Assembly: GCA_947685225.1 (NCBI GenBank)
Contig: CANTUV010000031.1
Coordinates: 69,359,001-69,423,000, forward strand
Direction of reading: 5' to 3'
From: Garcia nutans
Lineage: Eukaryota; Streptophyta; Magnoliopsida; Malpighiales; Euphorbiaceae
DNA length: 64,000 nucleotides
Below the pieces are notes generated by a model, which saw only the letters and a program-made list of their open reading frames with translations, searched no databases and was not told the DNA's origin. Of the stretch, positions 46,633-57,970 are shown piece after piece. Position 1 is the stretch's first letter. The number at the start of each line of letters is the position of its first letter. A program made the position numbers and the translations under genes.

Positions 46633-46814
46633 GGTGGCACGATGATTAATGGAGCCATGTCGGATCACCGTTAGAGGGTTGAATGGTAAATAGATGGAAG
46701 GACCATTTCTTTATGAAACTAGATAGTCAAGGGACAACATCGACGCATTTTAAAAGTTTAGAGACCACATCATTATGTTGTGTATTTCTGAGAAGTTGCC
46801 AGTGTAATTTTCCC
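46633..46814 (-). repeat. Right terminal inverted repeat of the MULE
   Basis: Ends GCCAGTGTAATTTTCCC at 46814. The reverse complement of this arm matches the left arm over most of its length. Confidence 0.75.
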
Positions 46815-49800
46815 TTCCTTTAGAGACTAGTAGTTTTCATGATTTATGGGTTATAGATTTAGGTGCTAATGATCATATGACAAATAAATTAACTAATATT
46901 TGTAATTTTACTCCTTGTTCTACCTCTTCTTTTGTCTCTGTTGCCAATGGAACAAGTGTATCAGTAAAGGGTAAGGGAAAAATTAATCTTGTCTCAAAAA
47001 CTATAGAATATGAAGTTTTGTATTTTCCTTCTTTTCTTTTCTAATCACTGTCAGTTCAAAAATTAACATCTTCTCTTAACTGTGATGTTATATTTACTTC
47101 TTTCAAGGTATTTTTTCAGGACCATCTCACCAAATAGACGATTGATGAAGGATTTCATTTGAATGGACTCTACTACTTCTTTGATTTGGATTTTCTAAAG
47201 GGTTCCAAGCTGTTTCCTTACGTATCAATGATCATCGTTCATGGAATCTTTGTCTGGCTCATCCTTTAGATTCCACTTTTTCAAAAATAAAAATTAGTCT
47301 GCCTAAAGGATCTTTTGATTGTGAGATTTGTCATTATTCTAAAATAGCTAGACTTCCTTTTAATTCTTTTGTATCTAAGACTTCTCAAGCTTTTGAGCTT
47401 ATTCATTCAGATGTGTGGGGACCTTTTTCTATTTCAATTGATGGCTTTAAATACTTTGTGGCCTTTATTAACGATTTTTCAAGGGTTACTTGGGTGTATT
47501 TATTGAAATCAAAAAGTGAAGTCTTTAGTTGTTTTAAGGATTTTCTTATGCTAGTTTCCACTCAATTTTCTTCTTATATTAAAATTCTCCGATTTGATAA
47601 TGGCATAGGATTTACATCTCATGACATGAAAAATTACTTAATTTCTAATGGAATATTTCACTAATCTAGTTATGTTAACACACCCCAACAAAATGGTGTT
47701 ATCGAGCATAAGAATCGGGATTTACTAGAGAAAACCAAAGCTATTATGATACAAATGAATGTTCTAAATTTTTTTTGTCTTATGGAGTTCTTACTACCAC
47801 TTATATTGTTAACTGCTTACCTAGTCGTGTATAGGATTTTCAATGTCCCTTTGAAGTTTTGCAGGATAAAAAACCCAATATATCACATTTGAAGATCTTT
47901 GGCTACACCTGTTTTATACATTTATCTCAAAATCAACGTGACAAACTTGATCATCAAGTCGCAAAGTGCAGTTTTTGGGATATTCACAAACCAAAAAGGG
48001 GTATAAGTGTTGTGATGTTGTCACTAAGAAGCTCTATATTAGTATAGATGTTTGTTTTGTTGAAATCAGTCCATACTTTGCAACATCTAATTAGGGGGAC
48101 TCTTTGGATGATTCATTTCCTTTACCAAGTGTAGAGTCTTGTATTGAAAACACAATAACTTAGTATGATGATCATGAAGCTTTTGATCCAAGTTCAAGTA
48201 TCAACACTTCATGTGTTGTAACATGATCCTTTAGCTGGAGATACTTCACTCCTTGCTCTTATTAGTTCAAATAAATAGGAATCTCTAAAGACATCATGTG
48301 AATCACTAGCTCCTAAGCGCAATCCTCCACGAGAATGGCATTTTCCCTCAAAATTACAAGACTATGTTGCTTACACTGTCAGGTATCCTTTTATCAAAAT
48401 GTCTGAATTACTTAAGACTCTCACCCTCGTATACAGCTTTTCTTTCAACTATATCAAATGTTCATGAGCTAAAAACCTTCTATGAAGCTCAATCTCAACT
48501 TGTGTGGAGGAAATGTATGGAAGAAGAATTGGCAACACTTATAGAAAATAATATTTGGAGTATAGTGCCCTTTATAAGAGGAAAACATGTCGTTGGAAGT
48601 CAATGGATATATAAAACTAAGTTCAAAGCCGATGGATCTATTAATCAGTATAAAGCTCACTTTATGGCACAAGGTTTTATTTAAGAAATTGGTGTTGATT
48701 ATAAGGAGACGTTTGCTATAGTTGCCAAGATGACCACTATTAGAGCTCTTTTGTCAATTGTTACTAATAATGGATGGTTTCTATCACAAATGCATGTCAA
48801 AAATGCCTTCTTGCATAGGGATCTTGAAGAATAAGTATTTATGATGCTCCCAATCAGGCATCCTTCAAATGGAAATCCTAATTTGATTTACAAACTCCAT
48901 AAATCAAATTATGGATTAAAGTAAAGTCCTCAGGCATGGCATCCAAAAATAAGTTGTGCTTTTGAAATTCTTGATTTTATCAATAGCTCAATTGGCTCTT
49001 CCTTATATTTTCTTCTTAAAAATGATGACAAGTTGATGGTGCTAATTTATGTTGATGATTTAATTATATCAGGAATAATGTTGAATCTATTGCTTGGTTG
49101 AAGAAAAATCTTAAACAACAATTTCCCAATAAGAACCTTGGCTCCTTCAAATATTTTCTAGGGATTAAGATGGCCTCATCTAGCAAGGGATTTTTCCTAA
49201 ATCAACGAAAGTACACCATTGATTTGCTTCAAGATGCTAGTATGCTCTCAACTAAACCTGTAGCTACTCCATTGGATAGCAAACTAAAATTGCCTTCAAC
49301 AGAAAAAACTCTTGAATCACCAAGGTACTATCAAAAACTTGTGGATAAACTTATCTATTTAACTGCTTTCCATCCAAATATTGCCTTTGCTGTAAGTATC
49401 GTTAGTCAATATAGGCATGCATCAATGGTTCATCATTTGAACATGGTTAAATGAATTTTATGATATTTGAAAGGATCTATAGGCAAAGGAATTGTAATGA
49501 TCAGAAATGGGCATACTAATGTGATGGGATATATGGATTCAAATTGGGTTGGAAACCATTTTGATCGACGATCTACAACTAGATATTGCATGTTTGTTAG
49601 AGATAACCTAGTGTCATGGAAGAGCAAAAATAACATGTGGTAGCCAGTTCTAGTGTTGAAGTAGAGTATCGTGTGATGACAACCGCTGCCTATAAACTTG
49701 TATTGCTCAAAAGTCTTCTTGCAGATATAGGTTGCTACTTGTTACTCCAATGGAACTTTTTTGTGATAAGCAGGTTGTTATGCATATTGCAAAGAAACCT

Positions 49801-50006
49801 ATATTTTATGAAAGAACCAAGCAAATTGAAGTGGGTTGTCACTATATTTGTCAGCAAGTTTAATCTAAAGTTATCAACACTCATTATGTGTGAACCTGTG
49901 ACCAACTTGCAAATATGTTTACTAAAGTTTTGCCTTCTACTTAGTTTTACTGTTTATTTGGCAAGCTTTGATCTATAAATCCTTTGGATCTAGTTTTAGA
50001 GGGAAG

Positions 50007-50228
50007 TATTGGAGAATATTTTATATTAATTGTATTAGCTATTGTTTTCTAATTTAGTTGATGTAAATAAGGAATTATATCTTACTATAGAATATTTTGT
50101 CTTAGCTATTATATCTGATTTAGTTGATGTAAATAAGGAGTTATATTTGCAATAGTTTAGGTTTTCCTTAATAGGTTATATTTTTGTTTTATATACATTA
50201 TTGTACTTTGTATCAATGAACACAAGAA

Positions 50229-50281
<53 letters not shown>

Positions 50282-50302
50282 CTTTTTTCACCATTTTCTT
50301 CA
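50007..50302 (+). repeat. 3' LTR of the 43658-50302 Copia element
   Basis: Partner of the 5' LTR. It contains a pure (CT)n run at about 50234-50278 that the 5' LTR lacks. Confidence 0.8.
50234..50278. repeat. (CT)n microsatellite
   Basis: About 22 uninterrupted CT units inside the 3' LTR. The matching place in the 5' LTR has only TTTTCTCTTTTCTTCT. Confidence 0.9.
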
Positions 50303-50307
50303 AAGAT

Positions 50308-51021
50308 TCAAGAATTTTGAGGGTTGATTAATTTTTAAATTATAAAATTATTTAAAAATTTTCAATAACTTGTTATGTTTATTATAAACTTAAATTTGTT
50401 AAATTATTATATAAATTTTAAATAAATTCATATATTTAAGAAAGAGAATTACCAAATAAATTTAAAATAAATAGATGTTAGAATTTTTAGTTTTAAATGT
50501 TGAATTATATTATATTATCAAACCATATCATAATTGAATTTTATTATGATATTAAGCAATATAATAATCTTTAAAAGATTAAATTTTTAGAATTTTGCAC
50601 TATAGTAAAACTTTATTATATTTGAAATTTAAATTCAAACAAATATTTATTTCATAAAATTATATACTCAAAGGAAAATTTCCAAAATTTTAGAAAGAAA
50701 TAAAATTTTGCAAAAATGGTATCCATACATCTATATCTTTTTATCCATTGTTGAAGTAATTGCATACATATTAAAACAAATTATTAAATAGCCTTAATTA
50801 TAAGAAAAAATAATTAATATCTGAAAAAATTATCGTTTTATAAATACACAACAAGTTATTCACTATTTAGTAGAGATAATAAATAATAAAATTAAAATTA
50901 AAATTAAAAAAATGTTGTTGCTTCAATTGAATGAAGGTTTAAGGTTGAATTGAAAGTATTAAGAAAGATAGTAAAATTTAATTTTTTTCTATTATAACAA
51001 ATTAACAACTTATTTGCATGA
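50308..51021. other. AT-rich intergenic DNA
   Basis: No gene recognised. It ends at the 15-bp target duplication of the next retroposon. Confidence 0.5.
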
Positions 51022-51036
51022 ACTTGGTAAAATTTT
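51022..51036. repeat. Target-site duplication, left copy (retroposon)
   Basis: ACTTGGTAAAATTTT. The right copy at 57956-57970 reads ACTTCGTAAAATTTT, one mismatch in fifteen. Confidence 0.7.
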
Positions 51037-51426
51037 TTGTTCTCTCTTCTAGTAAGAACATTGCCGCCACCCTTAGTGGTTCTCTGACCTCTCATCCTTC
51101 CAATTTCTTCTACTCTTTGCCCTTTTCTTTCTTTCTTCTCTTGCCCTCACCTCATATTCCATATCTACCTTTATGTTTTGGCTGATCTTCAATAATCTTT
51201 TTTCGACCCATCAAGTGATACCAAGATGCGCACCCCTCTTTGGACGATTCATATTCTTGGCTGAACCCCTTCAAAGCTCGATCATTAAGAGACAAGGTTG
51301 GGACTTCCTTTTGTGAAGGCCAAGTTGTCGATCTGGGACTACTGGAGTTTCATTTTTAGCCCAGGTGATGGGTTTCCGTTACTGCAGTTGTCTAATTTAG
51401 GTTTGGTGAAGGTTATAACTTATGGG

Positions 51427-51981
51427 TGTCAACAAAAATGGCTTAATTCCAAATGGGTGGGCGGCACAAGTTGCCATCTTTGATAAAAAAAAATATTAAA
51501 TTTTTGTTTTTGTTACAAATCCCACATCGGGATTTTATAGAAAATTTGAAGGGAGAATTGGCTATATAAGGAAGCCAATTCCTTAGGTTTGAAATCGTCC
51601 CAACTTGTCCTGAATTTGTATATTCGACAAGTTTTCTCTTCTCTCTCTTTTGTAATATTTCTTTAAGTGAAATATAATTTGGTAGTGTCCGAGGACGTAG
51701 GCATAATTGGCCGAACCTCGTTAAATTTTGGTGTCTCTCTCTTTTATTTATTTAATAGCTATTTGTTGGGCAAAACTCTGGTTTGGTGGTTATTGTGAAA
51801 AGGGATTATATGTCTAGGTAAATTCTGTCAAACGACGCGTAAGTCTAAGGAAAGTGGGTTTTAAGTGAGACCGCTTGTGACTCCTCCACTTTTCTGAGAA
51901 TTTACCTGGTGTAGTTTTTATCACAGTAATTCACAAATTATTCTTTTTTAATTCGGTGAAAAAAGCCCAATTTCCACAACA
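51427..51981 (+). repeat. 5' LTR of the Tork/Tnt1-like element
   Basis: Contains CTATATAAGGAAGCCAATTC, a TATA-type promoter core, near 51562. It differs from the 3' LTR at about eighteen sites, and holds a segment (GTTTTTGTTACAAATCCCACAT) missing from the 3' copy. Confidence 0.92.
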
Positions 51982-52127
51982 ATTGGTATCAGAGCCGAGG
52001 ATTTGAAGTATTCACTATGGTTGCGGCTAAGTCTGATCTTCCACATAAAAAAAGGATCCTTGGTTTTGTTTCCGCATTTTTTTGAAAATTTGATTTTATA
52101 GCTATTAAATAAATATCTGTAGCAGAA

Positions 52128-55100
52128 ATGGCAGACGACAAGAAAAATATCACACCTGTTACTGCGACATCGTCTTCATCAACCTTAGTGAGGAATGTCG
52201 TTACAAATGTAAGATTTGCAATGGAGATTTTCGATGGCACTGGTCATTTCGGCATGTGGCAAAGCGAACTTCTAGACGCTCTCTTTCAGCAAGGTCTAGA
52301 TGTTGCAATTGAAGAGGAGAAACCCTAAGAAATGGAGGAGATAGAGTGGAAAACTGTCAATCGGTTGGCATGTGGTACAATTCGATCATGTCTTTCCAGA
52401 GAGCAAAAGTATGCTTTCTCGAAAGAGACTTCGGCACATAAATTGTGGAGCGCTTTGGAAGAAAAATTTATGAACAAAAATAATCAGAACCAGTTGTTCA
52501 TGAAGAAGAAATTGTTTCACTTCAATTATGTTCCTAGTACCACTATGAATGAACACATCACAACCTTCAACAAGTTGGTGGCCGATTTATTCAATTTGGA
52601 TGTGATTTATTCAGATGAAGATCTGGCTATATTAATGTTGGCATCACTTCCTGAGGAGTTTGAGCATCTTGAAACAATGCTACTCCATGGAAGTAGGAAA
52701 GTAACTTTTAGTGCAGTTTGTGTTGACTTATACAGCTATGAGTTGAGAAAGAAAGAGAAGAAGGAGAGAACAAATGAAGCACAAGCTTTGGTGATTGGAG
52801 GCCATTCACAAAGCCGAAAGAAGGGAGGAAAGAAAAGTAGATCTCGCTCGAAAGCCAAAGTTGAAAAAGATGGATGTGCCTTTTGTCATGAGAAAGGTCA
52901 CTGGAAAAAGGATTGTCTGAAGCTTAAAGCTAAGGGCAAAAATGTTGTTGATTCAAATGTAGCTGAATGTGAAGATTCAGAATTATCCTTCTCATTAGTT
53001 GTCATGACATCTGCAGATGCTCCTTTAGCATGTTCAACAAGTTCTTCTAATACATGGCTGTTAAATTCCAGATGCAGTCATCATATGAGTCCCAATTGGG
53101 AATTGTTTTTTGATTTTAAAGAACTTGATAATGAAGTTGTCTACACAGCAAATGACAATCCTTGCTTTACCAAAGGGATTGGTTCAATCCGCTTGAGGAA
53201 TCATGATGGGTCAATCAGGACCCTGAATGATGTTCGATATGTACCATGTTTGACGAAGAACCTCATTTCAGTTGGAGTCCTTGAATCTAAAGGGTTTAAG
53301 ATTGTTGCAAAAAATGGGGTTATGAGGGTCATCTCTGGTGCAATTGTGATTTTGAAAGGATTACGGAGAAGGAATAATTTGTATTACTATCAAGGTAATG
53401 CAATTATAGAATCAATAGCGGCAGCAGTTTCTGGTGATGATAAAGATCTGGAGGCGGCCAGATTATGGCACATGCGCTTGAGACATGCAGGTGAAAAATC
53501 CTTGAAAAGTTTGGCCGATCAAGGATTATTGAAGAATGTGAAAACCTGCAAGTTAGTTTTTTGTGAGCATTGCATCAAAGGGAAGCAGACAAGAGTGAAA
53601 TTCGGTACTGCTATCCATAATACCAAGGGTACTCTGGATTATGTTCACTCGGATGTATGGGGGCCTTCTAAAACTCCTTCTTTAGGAGGCAAACACTATT
53701 TTGTTACCTTTATTGATGACTACTCTCGAAGAGTTTGGGTGTATACTTTGAAGTTGAAAGATGAAGTGTTGACAATTTTTCTCACATGGAAAAAATTAGT
53801 GGAGACTCAAACTGGCAGATGAATTAAATGTCTTCGAACAGACAATGGAGGAGAATTCAAAAGTGATCCATTTATGAAAGTTTGCGAAGATGAAGGTATT
53901 ATTCGACACTTCACAGTTAGACATACACTACAGCAGAATGGGGTGGCAGAACGCATGAACCGAACATTACTGGAGAAAGTTCGGTGTATATTGTCTAATG
54001 CTGGGTTAGACAAGAAATTTTGGGCTGAGGCTTTGACATATGCATGCCATCTCATTAATCGATTACCGTCAACTGTTATTGGTGGTAAAACACCTATAGA
54101 AGTATGGTCTGGAAAACCTGCTAAAGATTATGATTCCTTACGTGTTTTTGGTTCCACTGCATATTATCACGTTAAGGAATCAAAGTTGGATCCAAGAACA
54201 AAAGAAGCCATTTTTATGGGGATAACTGCGGGAGTTAAAGGTTATCGACTATGGTGTCCAGAAACAAAGAAGATAATATTTAGCAGAGATGTCACTTTTG
54301 ATGAATCTACCATGTTGAAAAGGTGGCAATGGAGCAGTCAGATGGTACTCCGCAACAGGTGGAGGATACTCCAAAGGAGGTGGAGTTTGGTAGAAAAATT
54401 TGAGTAGCAGATTTTAAAGCTGCAGACACTCCTGAGGTAGAAGGAGAGTGAGATGAAGAAGAGGTTCAAATCCAAGAACCTACAGAGCAACATGAATCAA
54501 TTGCACTTGGTAGGCCAAGAAGAAATATAAGAAAGCCTGCTCATTTTGACGATATGGTGGCCTTCGCATCTTCAATTGCAGATGATAGCATTCTGTCCAC
54601 TTTTAGTGAAGCTGTCCAAAGTTCAGAAGAAGTAAAGTGGAGGGAAGCTATGGATGATGAAATGCAATCCCTTCACAAGAATCAGACATGGAAGCTAGCA
54701 ATTCTACTGAAGGGAAAGAAGGCAATTGGGTGCAAATGGGTATATGTAAAGAAAGATGGGTTTCCTGACAGAGATAGTGTTCACTTCAAAGCAAGATTGG
54801 TAGTTAAAGGCTATGCTCAGACGGAGGGAATTGATTATAATGAAGTGTTTTCTCCAGTTGTAAAACATTCCTCCATTCAAATTTTGTTGGCTTTGGTGGC
54901 ACAGTTTAATTTGGAACTAGTTCAATTGGCTGTAAAAACTGCATTTTTACATGGAGATCTGGAAGAAGAAATCTATATGACTCAGCCAGAGGGATTCAAA
55001 GTTGCTGGAAAAGAGAGTATGGTATGCAAACTTGTAAAGTCGCTTTATGGATTAAAGCAATCTCCTAGGCAGTGGTATAAGCGATTTGACAAGTTTATGA

Positions 55101-56164
55101 AAGGGCAAAAGTACACAAGAAGCAGATACGATCATTGTGTGTATTTGCGCAAGCTACAAGATGATTCTTTCATTTATCTTCTTCTTTATGTCGATGACAT
55201 GCTGATAGCATCAAAGAATAAAGAAGAAATTGAGCAATTAAAGAATCAGTTGAATAAGGAATTTGAAATGAAAGATTTGGGCGAGACAAAGAAGATTCTC
55301 GGCATGGAGATATCCAGAGATAGGAAATTGGGGAGACTTTATTTGTCTCAGAAGCAATATTTGAGAAAAGTACTAAAGCGTTTTGGTATGAATGACAAGA
55401 CCAAACCTGTTAGTACACCTCTTGCTCCTCATTTCAAATGCAGTGCAACTCAGTCGCCAAAAGATGATGCAGAATGGGAATACATGTCAAAGGTTCCCTA
55501 TGCAAATGTTGTTGGTAGCTTGATGTATGCTATGGTGTGTACGAGGCCTGACATTTCACAGGCAGTTGGAGTTGTGAGCAGATACATGCATGATCCTAGC
55601 AAGGAGCATTAGCAAGCTGTGAAATGGATTCTATGGTATCTTCTGAACACCGTGGATGTTGGATTAGTTTTTGAGCAGGATAAGAAAAGTGGTCAATGCA
55701 TAGTCGGATGTTGTGATTCTGATTATGCTGGAGATTTGGATAAACGTCGATCAACTACTGGTTATGTATTTACACTTGCAAAAGCACCAGTTAGTTAGAA
55801 GTCTACTTTACAGTCAACTGTGGCTCTTTCTACGACAGAGGCAGAATTTATGGCAGTTACAGAGGCTGTTAAGGAGGCTGTTTGGCTTCAAAGGTTGCTT
55901 GATGAATTGGGGATTAGGCATAACAACATTGTTGTACATTGTGATAGCCAGAGCGCTATTCATTTGGCAAAGAACCAGGTTTATCATGCAAGGACAAAGC
56001 ACATCGACGTTCGTTTCCATTTTGTTAGAGAAATTCTAGAGGAAGACCAGGTGAAACTCCAGAAGATTCAGACCGCTGAAAATCCTGCTGATATGTTGAC
56101 CAAGGTGGTGACAGCTGTCAAGTTCAAACACTGTTTAGACTTGATTAATATTGTTCAAATTTGA
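52128..56164 (+). pseudogene. Tork/Tnt1-like gag-pol polyprotein, recently inactivated
   Basis: Gag starts at ATG 52128 (MADDKKN). The zinc knuckle is CAFCHEKGHWKKDC (about 52875). The protease site reads WLLNSRCSHHM where WLLDSG is expected, so Asp and Gly are lost. Integrase has the HHCC region, HSDVWGPS, TDNGGEF and QQNGVAERMNR. Reverse transcriptase runs from about 54640 with LLYVDDMLIAS (55183). RNase H has LSTTEAEFMAV (55823) and ends at TGA 56162-56164. Breaks: TAA 52326, TGA 53820, one base lost near 54320, TGA codons near 54400-54450, TAG 55610 and TAG near 55797. Otherwise the frame is very well preserved. Confidence 0.92.
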
Positions 56165-56253
56165 AGCTGCGCTGCAAAGCGCGTTTGAGGACACTACAAC
56201 TTTGTGAGAGAGAACAGAAGTTTGTATTTGGAAATTTTCGCCAAGGTGGAGAT

Positions 56254-56781
56254 TGTAAACAAAAATGGCTTAATTCCAAATGGGTGGGCGGCACAAGTTG
56301 CCATCTTTGATAAAAATATTAAATTTTTCGGGATTTTATAGAAAATTTGAAGGGAGAATTGGCTATATAAGGAAGCCAATTCCTTAGGTTTGAAATCATC
56401 CCAACTTGTCCTGAATTTATATATTCGACAAGTTTTCTCTTCTCTCTCTTTTGTAATATTTCTTTAAGTGAAATATTTTTTGGTAGTGTCCGAGGATGTA
56501 GGCATAATTGGCCGAACCTCGTTAAATTTTGGTTTCTCTCTCTTTTATTTATTTAATAGCTATTTGTTGGGCAAAACTCTGGTTTGGTGGTTATTGTGAA
56601 AAGGGATTACATGTCTAGGTAAATTCTGTCAAATGACGCGTAAGTCTAAGAAAAGTGGGTTTTAAGTGAGACCGCTTGTGACTCCTTCACTTTTCTGGAA
56701 ATTTACCTTGTATAGTTTTTATCACAGTAATTCACAAATTATTCTTTTTAATTCGGTGGAAAAAGTCCAATTTCCACAACA
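56254..56781 (+). repeat. 3' LTR of the Tork/Tnt1-like element
   Basis: Partner of 51427-51981, followed directly by the target duplication ATGGG. Confidence 0.92.
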
Positions 56782-57955
56782 ATGGGGAGATGGGGTTCTG
56801 TTCTCCAATGGTCCTTTTAGTTTTAGTACTATTCATTTGGTTTGAGAATTCTTCTGTGTTTGTAGTTTTAATAACAGTAGCTGCATGTGTCTTTGTTTGG
56901 TGCTCCCTAGTCTCTTTGTTCAAAATTAGGAACCGGCTGAGGGATCTTTGATCCCCAAGGGACTATTATACAAAAGAGGCTCTAAATCTTCATCCTTCCA
57001 CCGCTGTGTTTCCTATAGTCCCATTGTTTGATGTGCTCTCAAGGTCCCATTCTTTGGCTATTTGCTTAATTTTTTCGCACAACATCTTGATTTATTTGTG
57101 CAAGTTTGTCTGGTTTTCTAGTCTATTATTTAGATCTAAGGATTGGACCCAAACTTTTGCTTGTAACCTCTTAGAACTTGTCAGTCTGCCCTTGAGGGCT
57201 TGTCAACATTTCTGGTTGAGCATATTGGATTTTTCCAGAGAGCATTTACTCACCGCTCACAGTGCAGTGTGTTTATTAGTTGGTTAATGTGTTTGTGTTA
57301 TTGTGGCTAGATGTAGGCAAGTTTATTTTTTATGTTTTATAAAATTATTGCAGGAGATTTCCTTTTTTGTTTGGAGCGTTCAATGGTGGTTGATGATGTC
57401 CTGGTGGTCGTGGTTGTTAGTTTGGCAAGTTGTCTTTAGTACTCTTGAAAGCTCATGGAGCTCATGTAGAAGCCTCTCAGCCTTCCTCACATTGCCAGAG
57501 GGCGCGAAAGGTCATTAGCAATGATGTTTTCCCCAATCAAGCAGTTTTCCTAGGGCATTTTCAATTCAGGGAGTGTTTTCATCTTCCTGTCTCAGAGGAT
57601 TTGACTTCTTCTTCAGTAAGCCCCATATCATCTTTTATCCAGAGCCTCATCAAGATTGGTATCCACGGCTCTCAATGGATTGCTGGACAGAGCGCTTATG
57701 GTTTAGATTTCAGTACTGCAACAGGGTAGTAGTGTCCATTCAGTCTCTTTAGGCTAATTCTCTGTTGCACCTAGCCTGAGACTGTTATAGGCTTAGTTCT
57801 GTTTGATGTTTCCACACAATCTGTAGTGGACTGGCATGCTTCTTTTAGGATCTCTTTGAGTTTTTTGCTTAGTAAGGCTCCCATTTACTTGAGTTTAATT
57901 GTTATAATGGGATCTCTTTTCTTTAGCAATATCATCTTATTTTCTGACAAAAAAA

Positions 57956-57970
57956 ACTTCGTAAAATTTT
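57956..57970. repeat. Target-site duplication, right copy (retroposon)
   Basis: ACTTCGTAAAATTTT directly after the A run; partner of 51022-51036. Confidence 0.7.

Larger units (their letters stand above)
45122..46814. mobile_element. MULE-like element with ~190-bp terminal inverted repeats
   Basis: The left arm (about 45122-45326) and right arm (about 46633-46814) are long inverted repeats at about 80% identity by eye: CTAATCATCATGCCACCTTAGTG against CACTGAGGTGGCACGATGATTA, and TTATGAAACTAGATAGTCAAGG against its counterpart. The right end, GTTGCCAGTGTAATTTTCCC, has the GGGAAAATTACACTGGCAAC terminus common in plant Mutator-like elements. The left tip is decayed. The interior has no transposase, so it is non-autonomous. 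A 9-bp duplication was not resolved. Confidence 0.72.
44030..49999 (+). pseudogene. Copia gag-pol polyprotein, decayed and interrupted
   Basis: The gag region includes NYLPWLRAVTSVLRGR (about 44150). The zinc knuckle CKYCNSVGHSVDC is near 44800. After the MULE insertion come a protease-like WVIDLGANDHMT (about 46850), the integrase core DVWGPFSISIDGFKYFVAF (47410), reverse transcriptase with WIYKTKFKADGSINQYKAHF (48605) and YVDDLIIS (49050), and RNase H to about 49990. The frame is broken many times. The protease Asp is still present but Ser-Gly is Leu-Gly. Confidence 0.8.
43658..50302 (+). mobile_element. Copia LTR retrotransposon carrying a nested MULE
   Basis: LTRs at 43658-43959 and 50007-50302 share TATYRGAGA starts, two copies each of a TTTAGTTGATGTAAATAAGGA-like module and GTATCAATGAACA. 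A primer site TGGTATTAGAGC (43960-43971) is one base from the usual TGGTATCAGAGC. GAGGGAAG precedes the 3' LTR. Flanking AAGAG (43653-43657) and AAGAT (50303-50307) may be a target duplication with one change. Gag and pol are decayed. A 1.7-kb MULE-like element sits between the gag zinc knuckle and the protease. Confidence 0.82.
51427..56781 (+). mobile_element. Tork/Tnt1-like Copia element, full length
   Basis: LTRs 51427-51981 (555 bp) and 56254-56781 (528 bp) begin TGT and end ACAACA. A perfect 5-bp duplication ATGGG lies at 51422-51426 and 56782-56786. The primer site TTGGTATCAGAGC follows the 5' LTR. CCAAGGTGGAGAT precedes the 3' LTR as a purine-rich tract. LTR identity is about 96-97% by eye apart from a roughly 22-bp segment missing from the 3' copy. 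This is the youngest-looking Copia copy in the window, but its polyprotein has six stops and a frameshift. Confidence 0.93.
51037..57956 (+). mobile_element. Poly(A) retroposon of unknown family, split by a Copia element
   Basis: The outer unit is 51037-51426 plus 56787-57956 (about 1.56 kb without the insert). It ends in TTTCTGACAAAAAAAA (57941-57956), a tail typical of plant LINE-mobilised RNA, and is bounded by the 15-bp direct repeat at 51022-51036 and 57956-57970. It has no reverse transcriptase or other recognised domain. It could be a non-autonomous LINE derivative or a retrotransposed transcript. When the Copia element and one TSD are disregarded, a frame of about 97 codons with hydrophobic stretches becomes continuous across the insertion point; this may be chance. 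Confidence 0.6.

Noticed and set aside
54554..55612. 352-codon ORF as a host gene
   Set aside because: It is the reverse transcriptase part of the Tork/Tnt1-like Copia element, in order with its gag and integrase parts.
57006..57729. Several 70-100-codon ORFs in the outer retroposon
   Set aside because: Overlapping frames in T-rich sequence without motifs. None extends through the unit.
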